Below are positions 55,760 through 64,000 of a stretch of DNA of 64,000 nt, in pieces. Position numbers and translations under genes: made by a program. The stretch lies in contig CM070874.1 of the NCBI GenBank assembly GCA_036365515.1, positions 23,052,209 through 23,116,208 of the forward strand. Direction: 5' to 3'. The notes under the pieces were generated by a model. The model was not told the DNA's origin. It did not search any database and worked only from the letters and a program-made list of their open reading frames with translations. The DNA is from Torymus aiolomorphi (Eukaryota > Arthropoda > Insecta > Hymenoptera > Torymidae). Position 1 is the stretch's first letter; every line of letters begins with the position of its first letter.

Positions 55760-56826
55760 TGTAACGTCCGTGTTACAATGTCGCGAAAACGGTAAAGTAA
55801 GCGCGATAAATGTTCCAGTTTCGGTTTACGCCTACACGTAATAACCATGGGAGTAGGAACGCGTGAAAATAGCTAATCGGACTACCAAAATAAACAATGC
55901 TAATGCGCGAAATTCATTAAGCGGCAAACGTCAGCGTCAGCGAACAATTAGAGAGACAGAAAAAAGATAAAGGATAGCGATCTACAGAGTTACTTACTTT
56001 GGGGCGGTTGCGGTTGTCTCGTTCTCTCAGTTAGCCCTCGGCAGTCTCAGGACCCAAGCGCAGCGGGCGATTCAAATGGCAGAAGGACAGGATTGTGTAA
56101 ATAAAGTAACACTCAAAAATGCAATTATGTGATGTTTATAAATTGCATAAAGTTACGTTAAAACTGTTACACACTGATTGTAGTCGAGATATAATATCAA
56201 CAATTATTCGCGAGACTACAATCAGAGAAGCTTGACAAATATTTTAAGTTAATTCCACACAAAAATATTCTAAGTCAATTATACTCGAAATTATTCTAAG
56301 TAAATTCTGCTCGAAAATATTCTAAGTTAATTCTGCTCGAAAATATTCTAAGTCAGAATACAAAATGTCGGAAATTATTCTAAGTCCAATTGTTACAATT
56401 AAATAGTCGTCGGTCAAGGGCTTCGCCCTTCGAAACAAAAAGAACAAAAGCTTCTGCCTCGAGTGGAGGCGCGTCGCGGCTTGTATACCCGCGCATGTAT
56501 CTAGGGCAGATGCAAAGGTAAGGGAGTGTAGGGTATCTCATCTTTTGCATGGGATGGCAAGGACGCGGGTGGGGAACTCGGGTTCGAATGTGGCGCTGCC
56601 AAGGACAAGGGTTGGATCGATAGGCGGTACGAATACGAGTAAGGTAGGATTCGTTACCATGCAAACTGTGGCTCACGTAGGTAACCCAGCTGCTACCATG
56701 TGGCGCCACTGACAGGAAAGAGGACTCATGGTAACATGAAGGAAAAGAAGGTTGTAGGGTGGTAAGGATAGATGGTAGCACGGGTGTCAAAAGTGTGAGT
56801 AGCGGTCAGTCGTGCTCGACGTGACA
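55760..56826 (-). repeat. 5' LTR of the gypsy element
   Basis: Starts TGTCACGTCG and ends GTTACA on the minus strand. It contains a ~32-bp minisatellite (TATTCTAAGT with YAATTCTGCTCGAAAA) five times at about 56235-56390, which is also in the other LTR. As the upstream LTR it should drive transcription; I could not pick a convincing TATA or initiator. Confidence 0.9.
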
Positions 56827-56830
56827 GTAC

Positions 56831-57655
56831 TTTCCTCCTAGGTGGTGTGATTACTGACACAGTGGATCGCTGTTAGATGATTCTCAGCAGACTGGCATCC
56901 ATGGAGTAGTGCCAACCTAGACCGCCCAGCCCTATTTTGCAACTTCTGCAACTCTAAGTGATCTTCAAGTGTTAGTGCTTTAAAGTGTGAGGGGATAGGT
57001 AATAGGAACTGGGAAATATTATATAAGTGCTGTGTGTGTTGTTAAATGCGATAAGGGTAGGTAGTTGTCCCTAGTAATATTAGCTCGTCTATTTAATTTC
57101 TAAGTTTAGTCAGGTGTAAGAATTCGCTTGAGGGTATCTGTTGTATTAAAATACACATTATGTATTTCGCCGACTTCTACCCAGTGAGAGTTGCCTATTT
57201 AATAGTTTTCTACATGCTGCAAGACTGAGTCAGCTAGAACATTGCATTCTTTATGCATTGAAATTTTCCATATTACAACATTTATAGCTCATACATTACA
57301 TAAAAGTTTTTTTTGTATATATGATATTCCTTTAACATATACTTATATAATATTACACAATTTTGATTCTTTTAGTTCAATCGCCTAGGTCCTGGGAACA
57401 TAGTAGGTTAAGCTGGGTAATCTTATATCAAATTTTTTTAATTTGTTATTAAAAATCTTTTTGTAGAAAACAGGGAAATAGATATTTTGTTTCTTTAATT
57501 ATTCTTCCAATGTGTTTATCCCATTGAATATTGTAATCAAATGTAATTTTGTATCTCATTATTATGTTTTTGTAATTATATTATCTTTGGAATGTTATGT
57601 CGATTTTTTCCATCTTATTTAGAGCTATTGTATCGAATACTTCTGTGTAAATCTA
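56831..57655. other. Flanking DNA right of the gypsy element, no gene seen
   Basis: Continues the unique sequence of 44190-44659. It becomes AT-rich after 57240. No ORF, repeat partner or RNA gene recognised. Confidence 0.4.
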
Positions 57656-57659
57656 ATTC

Positions 57660-58440
57660 TGTGAAATAATAAGCGAAAATTCACTATACGTGTATTGGGG
57701 TATTAAAAATCATGTTTATACGTTTAGATGATCCAGTAATTATTGTACATAAAAGTGTTAATTGGGAATAAGTTTTGTTTAAACTATATCTATATGCTTT
57801 GTATTTAACAGTTTTATTGAAAGTCAAATTCTTGTATGATAAGCGAAAATCGACTATTTCAGGTGTATTTAGGCATTAAAAATCGTTTTTATAGGTCTAA
57901 GCGGTCAGGAATCCATTTTATATGAAAATGTTAAATGGAGAAAAGTTTTGATTAAATATTATGTAGAACTTTTGTATTGAACATGTTTGTGTAAAATCAA
58001 ATCCTGTCAAGTTTTAGCCGAAAATCGTCCATTTTATGTATGTTTTGACGTTTAAAATCGTTTTTATAAGTCTAACTCGACAGGAATTGATTTTACACGA
58101 AAATGTTAAAGAGAAAAAAGTTTTATTTTAATATTATCTACAACTTTTGTATTAAACATTTTTGTGAAAAATCAAATCCTGACAAGTTATAGCTGAAAAT
58201 CGTTCATTTTATGTGTATTTTGGCGTTTAAAATCGTTTTTATAAGTCTAGCTCGTCAGGAGTTGATGTTACAAAAAAATGTTAAATGGAAAAAAGTTTTG
58301 TTTCAATATTATCTATAACTTTTATATTTAACATTTTTGTGTAAAATCAAATCCCGAGAAGTTATAGCCGAAAATCATTCATTTTTGACCATTTTTGGCT
58401 GTTTTTCGCAGTTATCTTGGCAAATATTGCTCGTACAAAA
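57660..58440. repeat. ~175-bp tandem repeat, four to five units
   Basis: GCCGAAAATCGTYCATTT, or a variant, occurs at about 57672, 57844, 58017, 58191 and 58367. Each unit also has AAAATCGTTTTTATAAGTCT, TCAGGAATTGATTTTA, AAAAGTTTTATTTTAATATT and CAAATCCTGACAAGTTATAG. Confidence 0.85.
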
Positions 58441-59370
58441 AAGTGTTCAACATAAAAAAGCTGTATTTTAATTAGTTTTAGCAGATAGACCTGTACATAT
58501 TAGCTTAAAATTAATTTTTCTAGACATTAGGCTTAAAAATCGATTTTTTGAGATATTTCTTTGTGCTCGCATTTGAAAAATTTTTCATCGATCTATCTCA
58601 ATATAGAACCAGCACTTAGATATAATTAGAGGAGTATTTTCCCGCAATCCCGATGAAATCGGTCGAAAATTCATTGAGATAATCGAGAAACTTGAGTACA
58701 TACGGACGTACAGACATACATACATCTCAGAAAACGCTTAAAACGCACTCGCTCTGAGTGACACATGGTTTTTACACATTAATTTTTCAGTATTTGAATT
58801 CTTACAATTTTCGCTCTGAAATTATAAGGCTCTCCCGATTAGCGGTCGTGCCTAAAAAAATTGTTTCATAAGCGTTTCCGACGTATTTTTTCCTCAGCTT
58901 TCCAATGGTGTAGGCAGTTTTTGCGAAATTTTCCATTTTCACCTTCAAAAAGTACAAAACGCCTTGTATCTCAGAAAGTGTATTTTTTTATATTTTTTTT
59001 GACCATTTAGATGGAAACCTCAGCATTTTTTACATAGGAAATGATTTTTTTTATAATATGCTCAGGATATTTTCTTCGAGAAATGGAACGCGAAGAGTTG
59101 CGCAACGGCTCTCCTACGGACGGGACGTCGCACGGCACCGCATGATTCATTTTTCATTCGATAGGTGGCTTTCATATCGAAATTTTCTATCCGTATGTGA
59201 ATCGTCACGTCGAAAGTATATAATTGCAATGACTTTTCATCATATTACTCTTCGAAATTTTTTCGAATTTCTGTCAATACAATCAAATTTGGATTTCATA
59301 GTGTCTTTCGTGTATTTGATGATTAAATCATCGGTAACTCTTTGTTTCGTTATTTCTTTCGTTTATTGTA
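58441..59370. other. AT-rich interval before the Penelope fragment
   Basis: A plus-strand frame at 59058-59378 (starting MLRIFSSRNGTRRVAQ) is not recognised. A palindromic-type phrase ACATACGGACGTACAGACAT lies at about 58697. Otherwise featureless. Confidence 0.35.
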
Positions 59371-59379
59371 GCAACTAAA

Positions 59380-60400
59380 ATGGATTCAACTTGGAAATTA
59401 AAATTCATAAATCCTTTAAATAAAAATGACCACCCTTCATATAAAATAAAAGATTCGATCGACTTTCCAACACTTTTAAAAAGCGAATATCCCTTAGTAC
59501 CAGAAAAAGTAAAAATTTATTCTGTCAACGCCAAATTTACAAAAATAAATCAAGTTAAGAATGGTGACACCGCGTCGGCTTTAGCCGAACATGCAAACTT
59601 TTATAATCATAAAATAGATTTTAATAAGGTCAATATCGCTGATCACGAAAGTTATAAGAATAAAAGATTGTTTTCTGAGATGTTACACATTTATAGTACC
59701 AATAATAATATGAATAGACAGTTTAATACTATCAAACTGAAAAATTGTTATAAATCCACAGTCGACATTGTTAATAGATCAACCAACATTCGTAACAAAC
59801 CTAACAAATTCATAAATTCTCGTCGGTTACGCAGCAGAGAGTAGTTTTTCATTGGTGGGCACTGCGTTACTAAGTCAATTTCCTTACTAAATTTCTATCT
59901 CCACTACTTTATTCTGTATAAATAGCCCCGGAGATGCCCGTAACTCTTATTGTCTCTTTTGGACAGTGAAATTACATCATCCTGGGTAAAACAGCTTTTG
60001 ACGTTATGACTAAACGACTGATTGGTAACATGTAAGTTTTTTTTTTAAATTTTCATGCCTTTTTTCTTATTTTGGGTTTTTTCTTTAATACAATTTAATT
60101 TTCTAAATATTCTCATTATACAGGTATTGCTTTACAAATGTTGGTGATTTAATAAAAATCTATTGTAAAAAGAAAAACTGTTTGACACGCGGAGTCCACG
60201 CTATGGCCGCTTTATAAATTTGTAAATTGATATACCACCTCGAATGGTAAGGGAAAAGAAAGTTTTTTCTTTAATGTGACAAGAAATTTTATAATTGCCG
60301 TTATGTTTAATATTTTTTGTATGTTCATTGTGCTTAGCCTTGATAAGGGGAGTTAATTATACTCCCGAAACGTCGATGTATCAATAAATTTATGATGCTC
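59380..60400 (+). pseudogene. Penelope-like element fragment with fused 5' segment
   Basis: A 154-codon frame at 59380-59844 joins an unrecognised N-terminal segment (WKLKFINPLNKNDHPSYKIK) to the C-terminal tail of the Penelope endonuclease: ALAEHANFYNHKIDFNKVNI and KNKRLFSEMLHIYSTNNNMN, alignable with HEFDW and KRRISEMIYIKNN at 0.8 kb. The catalytic GIY-YIG part and the whole RT are missing. The N-terminal segment could be the element's own start, which would imply an internal deletion. A candidate intron, GTAAGT at 60031 to AG at 60122, lies in the tail. The tail ends with a hammerhead-like motif at about 60375. Confidence 0.6.
60337..60376 (+). ncRNA. Hammerhead-like relic in Penelope 3' tail (third copy)
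   Basis: CTTGATAAG, then GGGAGT pairing with ACTCCC around a small loop, then GAAACGTCG. The first box is CTGATGA with changes. Stem II is clean (6 bp). Cleavage site not identified. Confidence 0.45.
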
Positions 60401-60439
60401 GAAAGGATCTATGGTGTATGAATTCACTACACCCTCAAT

Positions 60440-61988
60440 AAAAATTAAAAATAAATCAAGTTTACCTGAAGCTGATACTAAAAAAGCTAAAATAGTGTGT
60501 AACGATGAGTATCACAAAGCTGGTGTTGCAGTTCTTGAACAAATAAAGAAAAAAATTTCAGGATCAACAAATTAGCAAGAGAGAATTCAGTTACTAACTC
60601 TTGCGCCTGAGTTTTGGTCTCGTAAGGACTTAATGGCGAGAATTCGCTTGCACTGAACGGGAAGCTCGCGAAGCAAAAAATTTAGTAGCTAAAAGTGGAA
60701 TTTTTTCAATACCTGCTAATAAAAGTGGCAAACTACTTTGAGCTGAAACTGTAAATTCAGTAAAAATATTTTATGAAAAAGATGATGTAAGCCGAATTAT
60801 GCCAGATTTAAAAGATTACATATCTCTTAAGCAGAGCAATGGTAAAAGAGAAAATGTTCAAAAATGATTACTGCTTGGTAATTTAAATTAACTGTATAGT
60901 TCATATAAATAAGAAAATGAACACGTTAATATTGGTTTTACTAAATTTACACAATTGATGCCACCACATTGTGTTTTAGCTGAAAATAGTGGTACGCATA
61001 ATGTATGCGTGTGTGTACATCACGAAAACATAAAGCTGATGCTAAGTGATATGGATCTAGAAAATTTAACAAATGATACTAGATTGTTTCTTAAAAACTA
61101 CCACGATTGCACCCAAACAATTATGTGTAATGATGCACACGATAGATGCAATTTGGGTGACTGTTTAGATTGCCCCAATATGTCCATATTACGTAAACAT
61201 TTGCTTGAATGTTTTGATGAAAGTGATATTTTTCAAATAGAGTATGAATCATGGATTCAAATAGATCGGTGTACAATAGCTTCTAAAACGGTAAATATTC
61301 GTGAATTTATGGACCTACTGGGAGAAAAATTGATAAAATTAAAATCTCACGATTTTTTTGCTAAAAATTAATCACTTTTTGTAAGTGACTTAAAAAACAA
61401 CCTTCAACAAGGAGAATTTCTTGTATGTTGTGATTTTACCGAAAATTATGCATCTGTTATACAAAATTCTACACAATCGTTCGACTGGAACAACAACCAA
61501 GCAACTGTTTTACAGTTGTTGTATATTATAAAGAAAATGAAGAGCTTAAACATGTAAGCATTGCTGTGATTTCCGACAATCTAGACCATGATACTGTTGC
61601 CGTTTATGAATATCAAAAAATTATAATATCTTATCTCAAAACTAAATTCATAGTAAAAAAAGTTTATTATTTGACTGATGGAGCAGGTCAGCATTTTAAA
61701 AATAAATGTAGTTTTCTAAATCTTCTTTTTCGTGAGAAAGATTTTGGTGTTCCAGCTGAGTGGCATTTTTATGCCACGGCGCATGGCAAAGGTACATGCG
61801 ATGGTATAGGCGCCAACCTAAAAAGAGGTGCAAAACGAGCGAGTCTACAAATTTCATCTAATAATCATATTTTACCGCCAGAAAAGCTTTATAACTGGGC
61901 TAAAGATTATTGCAAAGAAACCAAAGTTTTTTATAACAGTAAAGAATCATATGATGATACTGTCTTGAAACTAAAACCGACTGGATAA
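60440..61988 (+). pseudogene. Family X transposase-like protein, divergent second lineage
   Basis: The plus strand carries this family across frame breaks: LPEADTKKAKIVCNDEYHKA (60470), AKNLVAKSGIFSIPANKSGK and FYEKDDVSRIMPDLKDYISL (60690-60830), 60955-61371 with MPPHCVLAENSGTHNVCVCV, LGDCLDCPNM and YHDCTQTIMC, then after TAA at 61369 DLKNNLQQGEFLVCCDFTEN and FDWNNNQATVLQLLYIIKKM, then 61566-61988 with ISDNLDHDTVAVYEYQK, YYLTDGAGQHFKNKCSFLN, AEWHFYATAHGKGTCDGIGA and a basic tail. The cysteine cluster, DFTEN, TDGAGQHFKNK and HGKGTCDG line up with the minus-strand gene at 32.9-34.9 kb, but identity is low, so these are two lineages. No TIR was found for this copy. Several stops. Confidence 0.65.
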
Positions 61989-62334
61989 GGCTAAATTCAT
62001 ACCAAGCACATTACAATACCATGCTATTATTCCAATTGATGAAAGTACATTGAAACTCTGAAAAACCTCTTTAAGTTCTGAATATCAAATCTTCTCGAGG
62101 AGATTCAGAAGTAGAATTACTTTCACACTAATATAAATGACTATAGATAGATTATAAATATATTTGTGTCATATTGATAAATCATAATATTAATTTCAAA
62201 CCCTTTAAAATTACTAAATAACAAATAATTCAAATCATAGTTTCATGATGAAATTTTACATATATTACCTGCACTATCTACAAAATTGTCTATAAATTTT
62301 TTTTAATCTTTTATTACACTTGTTCTGGGTAAAA
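61989..62334. other. AT-rich interval, no gene
   Basis: Decayed continuation of the family X region, then AT-rich. Nothing else recognised. Confidence 0.4.
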
Positions 62335-62385
62335 AACGCTGCCAATTCATTGGCAATTAGCTTCCTCAAACTAAGATCATTTTTC
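62335..62385. repeat. Inverted partner of the 11545-11592 motif
   Basis: AACGCTGCCAATTCATTGGC with TTAGCTTCCTCAAAC. It shares the palindromic core and the flanking boxes with the 11.5-kb copy, in reverse orientation. Confidence 0.5.
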
Positions 62386-62639
62386 TAATACATTGACTGT
62401 TTGAATCAGTGTATAGATAAATCGATGTTATTTATCAATGTACATCTCATTTATATTCTTACATATTTTATGTCTTGAGATTTTAACGCAACGTTGTACG
62501 TGATAAATATAATAAGCGATTAAAATTTTAAGTCGATTGTTACGTGACGGATTTTTATTCAAGTTGAATTGAAATCCATTAAAATATGTTCACGAAAGTT
62601 CCGCAATTCAATTTTTAAAAAACGTATATTAGTGGGGCA

Positions 62640-62900
62640 TATTTCGACATCATAATGTTGAAACATGCTGCGGTCATTCAACTTGTGTTGGAATCCGTCG
62701 CGTAGCATACCTGCATCGCGCGTTGGGTAGTGGCGTGAAGCACGAAAAGTGCAAGCGCTGTCAAAAGATCACTAGAGAAAGAGAGAGAGGGGAAACCGCC
62801 CGGGCGGTCGAAAGTGCCAGACGACGTGGTTTCGGTCGTCGTAGGAAGTCAGTACATAGCGAGAATCAGAAGTGATCGGTACTCCTCAAAATTATAGTCA
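62640..62900 (+). promoter_or_regulatory. Possible host promoter or 5' UTR
   Basis: A GC-richer patch in AT-rich surroundings with GAGAGAGAGAGG (GAGA-type), CCGCCCGGGCGGTC and an arthropod initiator-like TCAGTA at about 62849. No start codon with a supported ORF follows within the window. This is inference from composition and short motifs only. Confidence 0.25.
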
Positions 62901-64000
62901 AGATATCCACACACATACAGATATACATTAATAACTCAAACTCGCAGTTATAAATTCATAAGTTTTAACACAAATTTGAACTATTATTGCACCTTGTACT
63001 CGGACTTTACATTTTTCCACTTTTTCGAGGATCTCAGTCACTGCACACAAATTTTATCTGCTGGACGCCAAGGATAGGAGGGACACGTTGACAGCTAAAC
63101 ATAGAGATCCAATATATCTATTCTGTAAGCTTTGAACATCTATCATATTTGATGTGATGCGGGTGGTAGAGTTGTTTTCCTGCTATAAGAATATAATAAT
63201 TAATTCGATTCAAATATAAAAATCATATAATTAAAATAGATTTTGAAATAAGAAAATTTTTATGATAGCTATAAAAATACATAAACATACATTTATTCAC
63301 TATTATATAAAATTTACATTATACTTATTGTAAGGTTTAGACTTACATATGTTACCAATTTTTTTCGTTGAGTTAGAATTAATTTCAATAATCTCGAATA
63401 AACCTTAATTGATATAATTACCCTATGCATTCCCTTTATTGAGATTAAAGACGTAGTGGCCCTGGACAGAAAAGCACAATAATTAAATTATATGTTGATA
63501 ATAATAATAATAATAGATTTTATTACTTAAAATTTTAAAAATATCAGAAGGTTAGATATTTTTTATTCGGTAACAGATGTAGGTTAAATGGAAAGATATT
63601 ATTCATTGATACATACACGATTAAGAAGTGTCGCTTGATTAAATCTACGTAGATTTCTCTCTCTTTCTCTGGTGCGACTCTAGTTTGTACGATCCGAAGA
63701 TGATTCATAGGTCCTTGCTATAATTAATTTACATCAATTATTTATTCATATAATTTAATTTAAATACTAATTAAGCTAAGCGCATGAATTATAAAAGATC
63801 TATTCCCCTACAGCACTGAATATTTGAGGAATATTCCCTCAATATTCATTTCCCATTTTCGCAATTTTCGCTAATATTCCCTCAACGTTAATAAACATGG
63901 AAGAAACCCATAGGGAATATTCCTGCAAACCTTGATGACCGTTTTTCCATTCCTTTTCTAAAATGATCAGGTAGGCTATCTATTATTGTAATATTGCAGC
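62901..64000. other. AT-rich DNA to the window end, nothing recognised
   Basis: No ORF above noise, no repeat partner elsewhere in the window. It includes an (ATA)n run at about 63500. Confidence 0.4.

Larger units (their letters stand above)
44660..56826 (-). mobile_element. Ty3/gypsy LTR retrotransposon, 12.2 kb, minus strand
   Basis: LTRs at 44660-45727 and 55760-56826 bound gag, protease, RT, RNase H and integrase in the order of Ty3/gypsy elements. GTAC flanks both ends (44656-44659 and 56827-56830), a 4-bp target duplication. By eye the LTRs differ at about 15 positions in 1,067, so insertion was relatively recent. Protein order and the integrase after RNase H exclude copia. Confidence 0.95.

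Overview
The window looks like repeat-rich, AT-rich insect nuclear DNA. I infer this from eukaryotic features only: R1- and CR1-type non-LTR elements, Penelope-like elements with GIY-YIG endonuclease, a Ty3/gypsy element with 1.07-kb LTRs, a mariner/IS630-type transposase, Helitron ends, a TTAA-flanked piggyBac-type element, long-TIR elements, satellites and GT/CT microsatellites. The element mix would fit a hymenopteran, but species is not decidable from this sequence. I could not support a single intact cellular gene, tRNA, rRNA or CRISPR array. Nearly every coding stretch is a mobile-element gene, and almost all carry stops or frameshifts.

Layout. 1-4.45 kb: a minus-strand R1-clade element (CCHC gag, endonuclease, RT) whose middle is replaced by two Penelope-like fragments in head-to-head inversion; one carries a hammerhead-like fold. 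4.5-10.3 kb: a decayed plus-strand CR1-type element (PHD-finger ORF1, endonuclease, RT), split by a 1.47-kb long-TIR DNA element. 10.3-11.75 kb: (GT)n, an AT-rich three-copy repeat, (CT)n. 11.86-32.08 kb: a macro inverted repeat. Its left arm is continuous (11.86-13.17). Its right arm is cut into three pieces by a 5'-truncated Penelope fragment (23.9-24.8) and by a 6.85-kb near-palindromic element (24.99-31.84). Between the arms lie a gag-only LTR element (14.9-19.4) with a 905-bp TTAA-flanked insert in one LTR, a hairpin MITE, a 118-bp satellite and a Helitron relic.

24.99-31.84 kb: the palindrome. Each arm holds, from the end inward, ~170-bp tandem repeats, degenerate AACCCT-like arrays and a gene of an uncharacterised, repeat-associated protein family. 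The two genes face away from each other. 32.16-37.98 kb: a 3.5-kb element with ~590-bp TIRs and ATTA target duplications encoding a transposase-like protein (called family X here), abutting a second degraded copy that itself contains a 962-bp GA/CT-rich foldback insert at TA. 38.0-39.6 kb: ~280-bp satellite. 40.38 kb: a minus-strand Helitron 3' end. 40.70-43.60 kb: a mariner-type element whose TIRs are built of ~262-bp units rich in TCAAGGTCA, with a nearly full-length transposase.

44.66-56.83 kb: a 12.2-kb Ty3/gypsy element on the minus strand with GTAC target duplications. Its LTRs differ at only about 15 sites and its pol frame is open apart from two stops, so it is the youngest insertion. 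57.66-58.44 kb: ~175-bp tandem repeats. 59.4-62 kb: a third Penelope fragment with a hammerhead-like 3' motif, then a second, divergent family X gene. 62.4-64 kb: AT-rich sequence with one GC-rich patch that might be a host promoter or 5' UTR.

The best candidates for something undescribed are the palindromic element at 25-31.8 kb and the family X transposons at 32.2-38.0 and 60.4-62.0 kb.
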